DNA of 64,000 nt from an uncultured Clostridia bacterium (GCA_945946765.1 CAMEWS010000002.1:1-64000), one strand, 5' to 3'; positions 8,763 through 17,635 are shown, counted from the stretch's first letter. Notes: a model not told the origin generated them from the sequence alone. Numbers and translations are program-made.

Positions 8763-9832
8763 TGAAAAAAAACAGCGTACTCTCACAAATTTTTAAAGAC
8801 AAATACACAACAACCGCAATGGTTGTACTTTTGATATTGTATTTGGGAATATTGTTTGCGGATTTTCTTGCGCCTTATTCAAAAGAATTTTCTGATCGTC
8901 ACAGAGCTTATGTTCCACCGTCAAAAGTTTTTACTATTGATGAAAACGGAAAATTTTCACGTCCGTACACGTACAATTACATACGTTTTTTCAATCCCGA
9001 TGAACTCAAAATAACTTACAAACTTGACCGAAGTAAAAAGTATTATTTAAAATTCTTCTCTAAAGGTGAAAAATATAAATTTCTCGGGCTTATTCCAATG
9101 GAAAGACACCTTGTAACTGTTGAAAAAGACGGCAGATTGTTTTTGCTCGGAACGGATATTAACGGCAGAGATGTATTTTCTCGCATACTTTTTGGCGGAA
9201 GAATATCTTTAACAATCGGTTTTCTTGCATTGTTTATATCGTTCCCTTTGGGAATGTTATACGGCGGTATTTCGGGGTACTTAGGCGGTGTTACGGATAA
9301 TATTATGATGAGAATATCCGAAGCAATTATGTCGATTCCGAGTTTTTACCTTTTGATTATTCTTGCGGCAATTTTGCCAAATAACATGACAAGCATACAA
9401 AGATTTACTCTTATTACTGTTATTCTTGCATTAATAGGCTGGGCGGGTTTTTCAAGGGTTGTAAGGGGTATGGTGCTTTCCGTAAAAAATCAGGAATTCG
9501 TTCAAGCCGCAGAGTCTGTAGGTGCATCAAAGTTGAGAATCATTATAAAACACTTGCTGCCTCAAACTTTGAGCTATGTAATAGTTGCAATGACTTTGTC
9601 CGTACCTTCTTATATTCTTGCGGAATCGGGTTTAAGCTTTTTGGGTTTGGGTATACAACAGCCTGATGCAAGCTGGGGTAACATGCTCAAAGAAGCACAA
9701 GAGTATGTGAATATTATTTATCGACCTTGGCTTTTAGCTCCCGGATTTTTAATTTTTATTGCGGTCTTATCTTTTAACCTAATAGGTGATACAATAAGGG
9801 ATATACTCGACCCTAAGAGTAAGATACGGTAA
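8762..9832 (+). CDS. ABC transporter permease, DppC/OppC family
   Basis: This is the second permease of the importer. The 356-aa product has the DppC layout: one N-terminal membrane helix, a long soluble loop (about residues 35-120, longer than in many DppC proteins), the signature LLGTDINGRDVFSRILFGGRISL-type entry into the permease domain, and five further helices. The EAA-type docking loop reads VVRGMVLSVKNQEFVQAAES. It overlaps the upstream stop by one base. It ends before a hairpin repeat at 9872-9936. The missing ATPases (DppD/F) and binding protein must be encoded elsewhere. Confidence 0.87.
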   Translation: MKKNSVLSQIFKDKYTTTAMVVLLILYLGILFADFLAPYSKEFSDRHRAYVPPSKVFTIDENGKFSRPYTYNYIRFFNPDELKITYKLDRSKKYYLKFFSKGEKYKFLGLIPMERHLVTVEKDGRLFLLGTDINGRDVFSRILFGGRISLTIGFLALFISFPLGMLYGGISGYLGGVTDNIMMRISEAIMSIPSFYLLIILAAILPNNMTSIQRFTLITVILALIGWAGFSRVVRGMVLSVKNQEFVQAAESVGASKLRIIIKHLLPQTLSYVIVAMTLSVPSYILAESGLSFLGLGIQQPDASWGNMLKEAQEYVNIIYRPWLLAPGFLIFIAVLSFNLIGDTIRDILDPKSKIR

Positions 9833-9871
9833 GATATTAGTAAAAAATAAAAATTTTATTTTTTGTTTTTT

Positions 9872-9936
9872 GTGCCATTTTGAATTTATTTTGGAATCGC
9901 CAAGTTTTTGCGATATTGAAACAAGTTCAGCAAGAC
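9872..9936. repeat. Intergenic palindromic repeat, TCATTCTGAATTTATTTCAG family
   Basis: The stretch has two partly complementary arms, GCCATTTTGAATTTATTTTG on the left and GATATTGAAACAAGTTCAGC on the right. Relatives occur at 18952-19018, 46193-46240 and 54795-54866. These are short, non-coding and only in intergenic DNA or gene ends. Confidence 0.55.
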
Positions 9937-9979
9937 AAGTAAAAAATACTAAACTTTAATAAAATGGAAGAGAATACGG

Positions 9980-10690
9980 ATGGAAGATTTTGTAGCAAGT
10001 CATATATTAATTCAAAAAAGTATGCTTTTGGACATACTGTTGGCAATAGTTCTCGGTTTTGCAATCGGGTTTGAACGTGAAATCACAAATAAATGGGCCG
10101 GTTTAAGAACGCATATGCTGGTTTGTTTGGGTTCTTGTATATTTACATTGCTGTCAATCCACGCTTTCCCCGTATTTGCGCACAGCCCGCAGGCAGACCC
10201 CGCAAGGATTGCAGCACAAATATTAACAGGTATCGGTTTTATAGGTGGTGGCACGGTTCTAAGACATGGGTATTCAATTTATGGACTTACTACAGCTGCT
10301 ACTTTATGGATTACCGCCAGTATAGGTATGGCTTGCGGTTGTGGATTTACAACTTTGGCAACTGTTTGCACAGTTCTTGCCGTAGGCACGCTCGTTTTAA
10401 TCAGGTTGTTTGAAAAACATTATATTCACAAAGGCGCAAAGAATATTAAAAGATTTAAAATAAGCTTTTATGCACCGATTGAAAAAGCTGATGATATATA
10501 TTCAAACATAATAGAAAAATTCCATTCTATATTTGAAATTAGTAAAAAAGATTCTACTGCAAATCCGACACTTGTTAAAATAAGTTTTAAATTGGATGTT
10601 ATAGATAAAAGTCCGGTACAGGCGTTACATTCCAAATTAAATGATATAAAAGAAATTGAATCTGTTTCAATTCAGGAACTTTTTGAATGA
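9980..10690 (+). CDS. MgtC/SapB family membrane protein
   Basis: The 236-aa protein has about four closely packed N-terminal membrane helices with the MgtC/SapB core motifs. These include GFAIGFEREITNKWAGLRTH, ARIAAQILTGIGFIGGGTVL and YGLTTAATLWITASIGMACG. A soluble C-terminal domain starts near residue 150, as in the longer MgtC forms with an ACT-like tail. MgtC proteins support growth at low magnesium and modulate F-type ATP synthase in pathogens; in commensals the role is less clear. An in-frame GGAAGAG site precedes the ATG. It overlaps the TPR gene by 4 nt (ATGA), so they form one operon. Confidence 0.88.
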   Translation: MEDFVASHILIQKSMLLDILLAIVLGFAIGFEREITNKWAGLRTHMLVCLGSCIFTLLSIHAFPVFAHSPQADPARIAAQILTGIGFIGGGTVLRHGYSIYGLTTAATLWITASIGMACGCGFTTLATVCTVLAVGTLVLIRLFEKHYIHKGAKNIKRFKISFYAPIEKADDIYSNIIEKFHSIFEISKKDSTANPTLVKISFKLDVIDKSPVQALHSKLNDIKEIESVSIQELFE

Positions 10691-11964
10691 ATATAAATAA
10701 AACCGTAATTTTAGAATATGTTCGTACAGTTGTAATATCCTTGTTTGTTGCCTTAGTGTTAGCAGGGATTGCTACTGCGTGTTCAAAAGTTATTGCGGAA
10801 CATCACGCAAGAATGCTTGCTAAAATTTCAAATACTGCAAAAGACAATGAAATTATTTTGTATTTAATTGATAAATATACTGAAATGGCAAACAAAAACC
10901 CGGGAAATTATTCATATAATGTAAAATTGGGTAATTTATATGAACTAATGTTTAATTATCAGGAAGCTGAGGAACAATATAAAAAAGCTATTAATAAGTC
11001 ACCGTATGGTGTTTATAGTTCTTATTTAGGGCTTGCTAATTTATATATAAAACAAGGAAAGTACAAAGATGCATTAAATATTGTTAAAAAACTTAAAAAC
11101 ACCGACCACAAACCGCTTTTGCTTGCAAAAGGTGATTTTTATATGAACCTTGGTGATGTTCTGTGGCAAAAACAAGATTATGACGATGCGGTAACACAAT
11201 ATAAAATAGCGTTCTTTTACTATAAAAAAGTAGATTCTAAGAAAAAAGCCATAGCAATTACGAGTATTTTAGATTCTTACAACAAAATAGCTGATAGATA
11301 TTACGAACAAAACAAAGTTGATAAAGCGGTACAAAGTCTTGAAACAGCACTTTTATACAAAGAAACACCAATTTTATTATACAAGCTTGCATTGTTATAC
11401 AAAGATTTTGATCCGCTTGCTGCCAATAAATATATGGAAAAGACATACAAACTTGACCCGGGTTTGATTAATTTCGATATTTATGAAGAAATTCTTTTTA
11501 ATCTTGTAAAAATGTACTACGTAAACGGTAAAGATTTAGAAGCAGACTTATACAAACACAAACTTAAAGCAATAAAAGATTTTCAAAAAAGATATGTTAT
11601 TACTGAAAAAGATGTAACTGTTGATATAATCAAATACGGTTTAAAAAAGAATTTGTTCAAAACAAAAAATAATGCATATGTAAAATTTAAAATTGATAAC
11701 ACCTCAAAATATGATTTTAACAAATTGTATTTAATAGTTAAATTAAGACATGACAACGGCTCTAAAACAGTTTTTGAAAAAAAATTATTCTCTAAAAAGA
11801 ACCCGTTAAAATCACGCACAGCCTCTGATACATACAAAATAGAATACCGATTTACAGATAAAGACGAAATATTTTTATCAAAAGAGTTGTATTTTGATTT
11901 TTATGCAGGGAAAAAGGAAAATATGAGAAAAATACCTGTGTATTCTTTAAAAATTAAAAATTAA
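10687..11964 (+). CDS. Membrane-anchored TPR protein
   Basis: The 425-aa product has an N-terminal transmembrane anchor (about residues 12-32: VVISLFVALVLAGIATA). Tetratricopeptide repeats run from about 70 to 260, with clear units such as LGNLYELMFNYQEAEEQYKKAI and NKVDKAVQSLETALLYKETP. A C-terminal beta-rich region (about 300-425) follows and could be an immunoglobulin-like or lipid-facing domain. TPR arrays act as protein-binding scaffolds. The 4-nt overlap with the MgtC-like gene suggests that the two proteins work in the same membrane process, but that is inference. I do not recognise a more specific family. Confidence 0.75.
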   Translation: MNINKTVILEYVRTVVISLFVALVLAGIATACSKVIAEHHARMLAKISNTAKDNEIILYLIDKYTEMANKNPGNYSYNVKLGNLYELMFNYQEAEEQYKKAINKSPYGVYSSYLGLANLYIKQGKYKDALNIVKKLKNTDHKPLLLAKGDFYMNLGDVLWQKQDYDDAVTQYKIAFFYYKKVDSKKKAIAITSILDSYNKIADRYYEQNKVDKAVQSLETALLYKETPILLYKLALLYKDFDPLAANKYMEKTYKLDPGLINFDIYEEILFNLVKMYYVNGKDLEADLYKHKLKAIKDFQKRYVITEKDVTVDIIKYGLKKNLFKTKNNAYVKFKIDNTSKYDFNKLYLIVKLRHDNGSKTVFEKKLFSKKNPLKSRTASDTYKIEYRFTDKDEIFLSKELYFDFYAGKKENMRKIPVYSLKIKN

Positions 11965-12024
11965 AATGTAAATAAATTATTAAAAACCTTCAAAAATTTA
12001 TATTAACAAGGTACAATAATATTG

Positions 12025-12160
12025 TCTGAGGCGTTTTCGCTTATAATAATCGGAAGTGACCTTATTGGGGTTGTTGCAAGTGCAAATGTTAGTTAGCTAA
12101 TGTTAAACTCGTTGCATATGCTTGTTTAACAATTAATCGGTGTCAGTTTACTATATAAAG
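12025..12160 (+). repeat. Full copy of dispersed repeat TCTGAGG...GTCAGTTTACTATAT
   Basis: The element begins TCTGAGGCG, contains CGGAAGTGACC and ends CGGTGTCAGTTTACTATATA. Related copies are at 17661-17868 and 58761-58840, with fragments at 4048-4070 and 1251-1268. Here the interior forms an imperfect hairpin (CAAGTGCA...TGCATATGCTTG). It ends 4 nt before the ribosome-binding site of the acyltransferase gene, so it may carry a promoter or regulate the ffh operon. Confidence 0.6.
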
Positions 12161-12180
12161 AATTAAGGAGTAAATTTATA

Positions 12181-13017
12181 GTGTCCACATCGTTACACAA
12201 AGAGAATCAGGAATTATATTCTAATGTGCCGCCCACAAAGCTGCGCAATAAAAATGAAAAGTTCCGTCCGGCTGCTCCTACTCCGTTTTGGAGATGGGTT
12301 GCTGACAGATTTTTTTATAACATGTTGGAAAATAGGTTTTTCTCTTTAAAAATAAAAAACAAAGAAAATTATGACAAACGTGACCCACAGTTTGCAAGTA
12401 TTCTTTATGCCCCGCACAACAACTGGTGGGATGGGATTGTAGGCTACAATTTGTGCCGAAGAATCTTCAATACCGATATCAGAATGATGATTGAAGAAAT
12501 GAACAGATTCCCTATTTTGGCAAAAGCCGGAGCATTTCCTGTTAACAAAAAATCGGCACAAGCTTCTATGAGAGCTTTACAATATGCGGCAGATGAACTT
12601 TGTGACAACAGTAAATCACTGTGGATTTTCCCTCAAGGTATTATCAGACCACCAATGTATCGCCCGATAGAATTTCAAACAGGCATGGCTTATATTGCAA
12701 AAAATGTTGTTAAAAAAGCCGGCGGTATAAATCTTATTCCTGTTGCAGTAAACTACCCTTTTTTACGTGAAGACAAACCTGAAGTGTTGTGCGAGGTCGG
12801 AGAGCCGGTTGTCTTAACGGATTATAATTTTGACCGAAAAGAGTTTACTCATAATCTCGAAAAGGCTTTTGAGCATTTGTGTGACAAGCAGTTTGAGGAT
12901 ATCAGACACGGCAACATTGACGGATATGAATACTTGTACAAACAAAAACTTAAATGGTATAAAAAACTGGAAAAAAGACTTAAAAAAATAGATATTAAAC
13001 CAAATTCAGGTGTATAA
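12181..13017 (+). CDS. PlsC-like lysophospholipid (1-acylglycerol-3-phosphate) acyltransferase
   Basis: The 278-aa protein has the acyltransferase HX4D motif in APHNNWWDGIVG and the later family block FPQGIIRPP, in the order found in PlsC-type enzymes that transfer an acyl chain to lysophosphatidic acid. There is no obvious membrane helix beyond an amphipathic segment. The GTG start is set by AAGGAG at 12165-12170. The stop overlaps the ATG of ffh by one base, so the two are coupled. The substrate could be lysophosphatidate or another lysolipid. The arrangement with ffh is probably a matter of operon economy. Confidence 0.78.
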   Translation: MSTSLHKENQELYSNVPPTKLRNKNEKFRPAAPTPFWRWVADRFFYNMLENRFFSLKIKNKENYDKRDPQFASILYAPHNNWWDGIVGYNLCRRIFNTDIRMMIEEMNRFPILAKAGAFPVNKKSAQASMRALQYAADELCDNSKSLWIFPQGIIRPPMYRPIEFQTGMAYIAKNVVKKAGGINLIPVAVNYPFLREDKPEVLCEVGEPVVLTDYNFDRKEFTHNLEKAFEHLCDKQFEDIRHGNIDGYEYLYKQKLKWYKKLEKRLKKIDIKPNSGV

Positions 13018-14393
13018 TGTTCGATTCTTTATCAGATAAATTACAAGAAATAATCAGAAAAACGTCAGGCACAGACAAACTGACCGAAGATAACATGTCC
13101 GAAGCTTTACGAGAAATCCGCCGTGCTTTATTAGAAGCAGACGTTAACCTTCGTGTTGTAAAAGCGTTTGTTTCTTCAATACGTGAGCGTGCTGAGGGTG
13201 AAAATGTCGTGCAAGGCGTAAATCCTGCACAACAGCTTATAAAAATAGTAAATGATGAATTAGTTAAGCTTTTGGGTTCAAAAAACGAACCGCTCAATCT
13301 TAGCGGACATCCTTCCGTAATAATGATGCTTGGTTTGCAAGGCTCGGGTAAAACAACCTCGAGTGCAAAGCTTGCCTTAAAATTAAAAAAAGACGGCAAG
13401 AACCCCTTGCTTGTTGCGTGTGATGTTTATCGTCCAGCAGCAATTGCACAGCTAAAAACTCTTGGTGAACAAACAAATACTACTGTTTTTTCAATAGACA
13501 ACTGTAATGACGTTCAAAAAATTGCTCAAGATGCAATTCAATATGCAAAAGATAATGGCTTTAACGTTGTAATTCTTGATACGGCAGGTCGTTTGCAAAT
13601 TGATACGCAAATGATGGCAGAGCTATTGATTTTAGACAGGACTGTTCATCCTCAGGAAAAACTGCTGGTTATTGACTCTATGACAGGTCAAGAAGCTGTT
13701 AACGTAGCGGAAAACTTTAACGAACAGCTTGAAATTACAGGTTTGGTTTTAACAAAACTGGATGGTGATTCCAGAGGCGGTGCGGCATTAAGTGTTGTTT
13801 ATTGTACCAACAAGCCCGTAAAATTGACGGGTGTAGGCGAAAAACTTGATGCACTCCAAGATTTTCACCCCGACAGAATGGCAACAAGAATTCTTGGAAT
13901 GGGTGATATTGTTTCTCTTGTTGAAAAAGCTCAAGAAAATTTTGATGCAAAACAAGCAGAAGAACTAGAAAGGAAAATGCGCAAAGCTGAGTTTTCTTTT
14001 AATGATTTTTTGAATATGCAAAAAACCTTGAAAAACTTTGGTTCTATGGACCAATTACTTGGTATGCTTCCAATTCCGGGGTTAAAAAAGGATGACAGAC
14101 AATTGATTGCCAACGAAGGCGAGAAACAGTTGAAAAAAATTGAAGCTTTTATTCAAAGCATGACACCTGAAGAAAGAGATAATCCTGCCATTATCAATTC
14201 AAGTCGCAAAAAACGTATTGCAAAAGGTTGTGGTATGGAACTTTCTCAAATAAATCAGTATATCTCTCAATTTGAACAAATGAGGAAGATGATGCAAGGT
14301 TTTACAAAAATTTCCGATAAAGTTAAATCAGGTAAAATGAAACTGCCCAAATTGCCCAAAGGTTTTGGAAAACACGGTAAGTTACCGTTTTAA
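13017..14393 (+). CDS. ffh: Signal recognition particle protein Ffh (SRP54)
   Basis: Ffh is the GTPase that binds signal sequences on ribosomes and delivers them, through FtsY, to the SecYEG translocon. The 458-aa protein has an N-terminal helical bundle, a G domain with GLQGSGKTT (106-114), DTAGR (188-192) and TKLDGDSRGGAAL, then a methionine-rich M domain ending with QFEQMRKMMQGFTK. The RNA-binding core RKKRIAKGCG is present. The ATG shares a base with the stop of the acyltransferase gene. I did not find the SRP RNA (ffs) in this window. Confidence 0.96.
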   Translation: MFDSLSDKLQEIIRKTSGTDKLTEDNMSEALREIRRALLEADVNLRVVKAFVSSIRERAEGENVVQGVNPAQQLIKIVNDELVKLLGSKNEPLNLSGHPSVIMMLGLQGSGKTTSSAKLALKLKKDGKNPLLVACDVYRPAAIAQLKTLGEQTNTTVFSIDNCNDVQKIAQDAIQYAKDNGFNVVILDTAGRLQIDTQMMAELLILDRTVHPQEKLLVIDSMTGQEAVNVAENFNEQLEITGLVLTKLDGDSRGGAALSVVYCTNKPVKLTGVGEKLDALQDFHPDRMATRILGMGDIVSLVEKAQENFDAKQAEELERKMRKAEFSFNDFLNMQKTLKNFGSMDQLLGMLPIPGLKKDDRQLIANEGEKQLKKIEAFIQSMTPEERDNPAIINSSRKKRIAKGCGMELSQINQYISQFEQMRKMMQGFTKISDKVKSGKMKLPKLPKGFGKHGKLPF

Positions 14394-14410
14394 TTGCAGA
14401 ATTAAACAAT

Positions 14411-14468
14411 GCAAGGTTTCCTTGCACGCCGTAGGTGTAATACGGTTTTGTCGTTGTGGTTTTGATTA
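14411..14468 (+). repeat. 58-nt repeat, GCAAGG...CGCCGTAGG family, copy 1
   Basis: This stretch aligns over its full length with 35775-35832. Both contain an internal small hairpin (GCAAGG/CCTTGC) followed by CACGCCGTAGG and a second hairpin (CCGTA...TACGG). Differences are single transitions, so the copies are diverged but clearly related. Confidence 0.65.
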
Positions 14469-14508
14469 AACACAGCTGCACCAAGGCTTCACTTCGGCTT
14501 ACGCATGC

Positions 14509-14690
14509 AAAAAAAAGCTCTAATTTTCATTAGAGCAATACTTTTAATAGGAAGGGAAGGTTAGGAAGTTAGGTAGGTAGGTTAGTGTTAAGTGTTTAGT
14601 GTGAAAGTCTCATCTTATTTAAAACTTGTGTTTATTTAATGTTCGATTGAACTTTGTTTATTTGTCTTACATATATATAAAGTATATACA
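14509..14690 (-). ncRNA. Candidate minus-strand small RNA ending in a terminator
   Basis: The arms GCTCTAAT and ATTAGAGC (14517-14524, 14529-14536) form a hairpin that on the minus strand runs straight into eight T residues. This is a strong intrinsic terminator, yet no minus-strand protein gene lies upstream of it. The transcript would contain a pyrimidine-rich tract (repeats of CCTAC and CTTCC) complementary to purine-rich Shine-Dalgarno sequences. The 5' end is a guess, placed at the AT-rich zone near 14690. Confidence 0.35.
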
Positions 14691-14773
14691 AACTTTAGAA
14701 TTTCACATTTTAGTATATACTGTTACATTTCTTTACAATTAAGTATTTAATACAACTTCAAACTTCGCTTGTG

Positions 14774-14779
14774 TATAAT
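14774..14779 (+). promoter_or_regulatory. -10 TATAAT of a likely leaderless ldpA operon transcript
   Basis: A perfect TATAAT is followed by 6 nt and then the ATG of ldpA at 14786. There is no Shine-Dalgarno. Initiation would fall on the start codon, as in leaderless genes. Confidence 0.5.
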
Positions 14780-14785
14780 AATCAT

Positions 14786-15697
14786 ATGAATTTATTAAAG
14801 ACTCTTGATGAACAAAAAATTTTTAAATTGGTTTTAGGGCTTGGAAATCAAGACCTTGAGAATATAGAACACCTTGTGAAAATTTATTGTGAAGCAGGTG
14901 CTGATATGTTTGATATAAACCCTTCAAAAGAAGCTGTTGAAACTGTTTTTAATACAATTGAAAAGTCGGGTAAAAATATCAAGAATTTTTATTATTCCAT
15001 TAGTACAGGGCTTACGGGTGATGTTCATACACAAAAATGTTCTATAAACACTGATAAATGCAAGCGTTGTGGTAAATGTGTTAAAAAATGCCCACAAAAT
15101 GCAATTGTTTTTGAAGATAAATATCCCAAAGTTGTTACTACAAAATGCATTGGCTGTCGCAGATGTGACAATTGCAAGGCTATAAGCTTTAATGATACAA
15201 AAATCGAAATTGAAAATATTGTAAAAATTGCCACAGATTACAAGCTTGATTGTATAGAACTTCACCTCTCTGCAAAAAAAATTCCCGATGATGAAATAAA
15301 ATATATAATTAAAAATTTTGACGGAGTTTTAAGTCTTTGTTTGGATAGAAAGCATTATTCCAACGAGAGAATAAAAAAGCTTGTTAATAAAGTAATTAAA
15401 TGGAACGGTTCGGCAAAATTTATTATTCAAGCTGACGGTGTGCCGATGTCAGGTGGGGATAATTCTTTTGAATCTACTTTACAGGCTGTTGCTATGGCAC
15501 ATCTTGTGCAGTCGTATGGAACATATATACTACTGTCGGGCGGTACAAACGAAAAAACAGCAGAATTGGCGAAAATGTGTTCACTCGAATATAATGGAAT
15601 TAGTGTTGGTTCTTATGCAAGAAAAATTGTTAAGGATAAAACTAAAGAAGAAGCGATAATTGAAGCTAAAAAACTGATAGAAGCTTGTAAAAAATGA
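14786..15697 (+). CDS. ldpA: LdpA-like iron-sulfur protein
   Basis: LdpA (light-dependent period) is a cyanobacterial Fe-S protein that senses redox state for the circadian clock. The product has two ferredoxin-type cysteine clusters (CKRCGKCVKKCP near 95 and CIGCRRCDNC near 125). It also has the LdpA C-terminal signature: QADGVPMSG, then SGGTNEKTAELAK, then GISVGSYARKIV. A frame-open GTG at 14771 is possible, but the ATG at 14786 is preferred because TATAAT lies 6 nt upstream. It overlaps tilS by 4 nt. In a lineage without photosynthesis it is probably a redox protein whose clock role was added later, but this is inference. Confidence 0.72.
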   Translation: MNLLKTLDEQKIFKLVLGLGNQDLENIEHLVKIYCEAGADMFDINPSKEAVETVFNTIEKSGKNIKNFYYSISTGLTGDVHTQKCSINTDKCKRCGKCVKKCPQNAIVFEDKYPKVVTTKCIGCRRCDNCKAISFNDTKIEIENIVKIATDYKLDCIELHLSAKKIPDDEIKYIIKNFDGVLSLCLDRKHYSNERIKKLVNKVIKWNGSAKFIIQADGVPMSGGDNSFESTLQAVAMAHLVQSYGTYILLSGGTNEKTAELAKMCSLEYNGISVGSYARKIVKDKTKEEAIIEAKKLIEACKK

Positions 15698-17052
15698 TTA
15701 ATGAAGTAAAAAATTTTTTAAAAAAATATAACCTTCTTGCCGAACAAAAAACCTTTGTGGTAGGTTTTTCGGGCGGATATGATTCCATGTGTATGTTGGA
15801 TGTTTTGCACAGGATTTCACAAAAAACTTCGTTTAGACTTATTGCTTTACACATAAATCACAATTGGCGTCCGAAAGAAGCAGAAGTTGAGCAAGAAAAT
15901 TGTGAAAATTATTGTAGGTCAAAAAATATAGAATTGATTGTGGAGAAACTTGATGATTCTGTTGCAAAAACAGAAACAGCCGCACGTGACAAAAGACGAG
16001 AGCTGTTTAAAAAATATTATAAAAAATACAATGCGGATGGACTGTTTCTTGCTCATACAAAATCAGACAATACGGAAACGGTTTTGTATCGCCTTTCGAA
16101 AGGTACAGGCGTAAAAGGTCTTTCCGGTATTTTAGAAAACTCTGAGTTTGATAACGTTCAAATTTTTCGCCCGTTAATGTGCTTTTCAAGAAAAGACATT
16201 ATGCGTTATTGTCATATAAACAAGCTTGTGCCAAATAACGATTCCAGTAATTTTGATACAAAATATGCACGTAATTTTTTGCGTCATCAAATTATATCGG
16301 AACTAAAAAATATAAATCCCAATATTGATGATGTAATTTTGAACTTGTCTAAAATTGCACAATCAGAACAAAATATTATCAAAGAATATTTAAATCAGAT
16401 AAAAAAAGATATAAAAAAAGATGATTATGTTTTAACTCAAAAGTTTATAGCTTTGTCTAAAGACGTTCAAAACAAGTATATTTTAGACTTTTTGGTAGAA
16501 AACAATTTGGATTATGACTCAAAAAAAGTTGAAGAAATTTTTGAATTTGTAAATAAAAATGCTCATTCAAAGGCCGGTAAAACCTTATCGTTAACAAAAA
16601 ACTTGTGGTTGTTTGTTTCAAAGGAAAAAATTTGTAAATTAAAACTAAATAAAGCAAAACAAAAAATAAAAAAAATAAAAATAAATAAATGCGGAGTTTT
16701 TGAAGCAAACGGCAAAATTTTTAGTATAGAAAAATACAACAAAAAAGAAGTCCCTAAATTCCCTAAAGAAAATGAATTAAAAGCTTATGTTTCATTGCCT
16801 GACTCATTTACGTTAGAACTCCGTACACGCAATGAAGGGGACGTTATTCAACCTTTTGGTATGCAAGGTTCAATGAAATTAAAAAAACTTTTCATCAATA
16901 AAGGGGTAGAAAAATTTAAAAGAGATGATATTATTCTTTTATGTGAAGACAATGAGGTGTTATGGGCGGCAGGTGTCTGTCTTAATGAAAAATTAAGAGC
17001 AAAAACACTTCCTACTCATGTGCTTAAAATAGAGGAAAAAAATTATGCCTGA
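15694..17052 (+). CDS. tilS: tRNA(Ile)-lysidine synthase
   Basis: TilS changes C34 of the CAU anticodon of tRNA-Ile to lysidine so that it reads AUA. The 452-aa enzyme has the N-type PP-loop SGGYDS (26-31). A central tRNA-binding region follows, then a TilS C-terminal domain (LELRTRNEGDVIQPFGMQGS followed by KLKKLFINKG). It overlaps ldpA by 4 nt and hpt by 8 nt, so all three are translationally coupled. tilS-hpt is a common bacterial pairing, usually followed by ftsH, but ftsH is absent here. The product is essential in bacteria that decode AUA this way, and AUA is common in this AT-rich DNA. Confidence 0.93.
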   Translation: MINEVKNFLKKYNLLAEQKTFVVGFSGGYDSMCMLDVLHRISQKTSFRLIALHINHNWRPKEAEVEQENCENYCRSKNIELIVEKLDDSVAKTETAARDKRRELFKKYYKKYNADGLFLAHTKSDNTETVLYRLSKGTGVKGLSGILENSEFDNVQIFRPLMCFSRKDIMRYCHINKLVPNNDSSNFDTKYARNFLRHQIISELKNINPNIDDVILNLSKIAQSEQNIIKEYLNQIKKDIKKDDYVLTQKFIALSKDVQNKYILDFLVENNLDYDSKKVEEIFEFVNKNAHSKAGKTLSLTKNLWLFVSKEKICKLKLNKAKQKIKKIKINKCGVFEANGKIFSIEKYNKKEVPKFPKENELKAYVSLPDSFTLELRTRNEGDVIQPFGMQGSMKLKKLFINKGVEKFKRDDIILLCEDNEVLWAAGVCLNEKLRAKTLPTHVLKIEEKNYA

Positions 17053-17581
17053 TAAAAGAGTTGAAGATTTAAAAGTTTTATTTTCTAAAGAAGATATTGA
17101 AAAAAGAATCGAACAACTTGCGCATCAAATTAACAAGGATTTTGGTACAAAAGACGATTTAACTTTGATATGTGTGTTAAAAGGTTCAAGTATTTTTTGT
17201 TGTGATTTGTCAAAACACCTTAAAATGCCTGTACAAATGGAGTTTATACGTGTTTCAAGCTACGGCAACGCTCAAGTATCATCAGGACATGTTCAGGCAT
17301 TGGACTTAACATTGCCCAATTTAGAAAACAAAAACGCTCTTATTGTTGAAGATATTATTGATACAGGCTGTACATTGAAATTTTTAACCGATATTTTGTG
17401 CCGAACTCATGGACCCAAAAATTTGAAAGTTGTTACACTTTTAAATAAAAAAATAGCACGCAAAACGGACATTGAGCCTGATTACTACTGTTTTGAAGTT
17501 GATGACAAATTTGTTGTCGGTTATGGTTTGGATTATGAAGGATATTTCCGCAATCTTCCGTATGTCGGATATTTTGAGTAG
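17045..17581 (+). CDS. hpt: Hypoxanthine (guanine) phosphoribosyltransferase
   Basis: Hpt makes IMP or GMP from hypoxanthine or guanine and PRPP. The 178-aa product has the PRPP-binding motif ALIVEDIIDTGCTL (98-111) and the flexible-loop region FIRVSSYGNAQ. Near the end it has the base-contact motif FVVGYGLDYEGYFRNLPYVG, all in the usual order and length for the family. The start lies 8 nt inside tilS. It ends the ldpA-tilS-hpt operon. Purine salvage fits with the stand-alone AICAR transformylase further along. Confidence 0.94.
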   Translation: MPDKRVEDLKVLFSKEDIEKRIEQLAHQINKDFGTKDDLTLICVLKGSSIFCCDLSKHLKMPVQMEFIRVSSYGNAQVSSGHVQALDLTLPNLENKNALIVEDIIDTGCTLKFLTDILCRTHGPKNLKVVTLLNKKIARKTDIEPDYYCFEVDDKFVVGYGLDYEGYFRNLPYVGYFE

Positions 17582-17635
17582 GCTTTAAGTATGTTATTGC
17601 GAAAGTTATAAATTGGGATTTTATTCCAACATAAT

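Larger units (their letters stand above)
14394..14785. other. Gene-free stretch with repeat, hairpin and AT-rich promoter DNA
   Basis: No protein gene is credible in these 392 nt. They hold a 58-nt dispersed repeat (14411-14468), a terminator hairpin oriented for the minus strand (14509-14536), a purine-rich tract on the plus strand (about 14548-14580), an AT-rich zone with two GTATATAC boxes, and the TATAAT of ldpA at 14774-14779. Confidence 0.6.

Noticed and set aside
10093-10413. Second plus-strand frame of 106 codons inside the MgtC-like gene
   Set aside because: It has an Arg/Cys/Tyr-rich improbable composition and overlaps the conserved MgtC frame fully.
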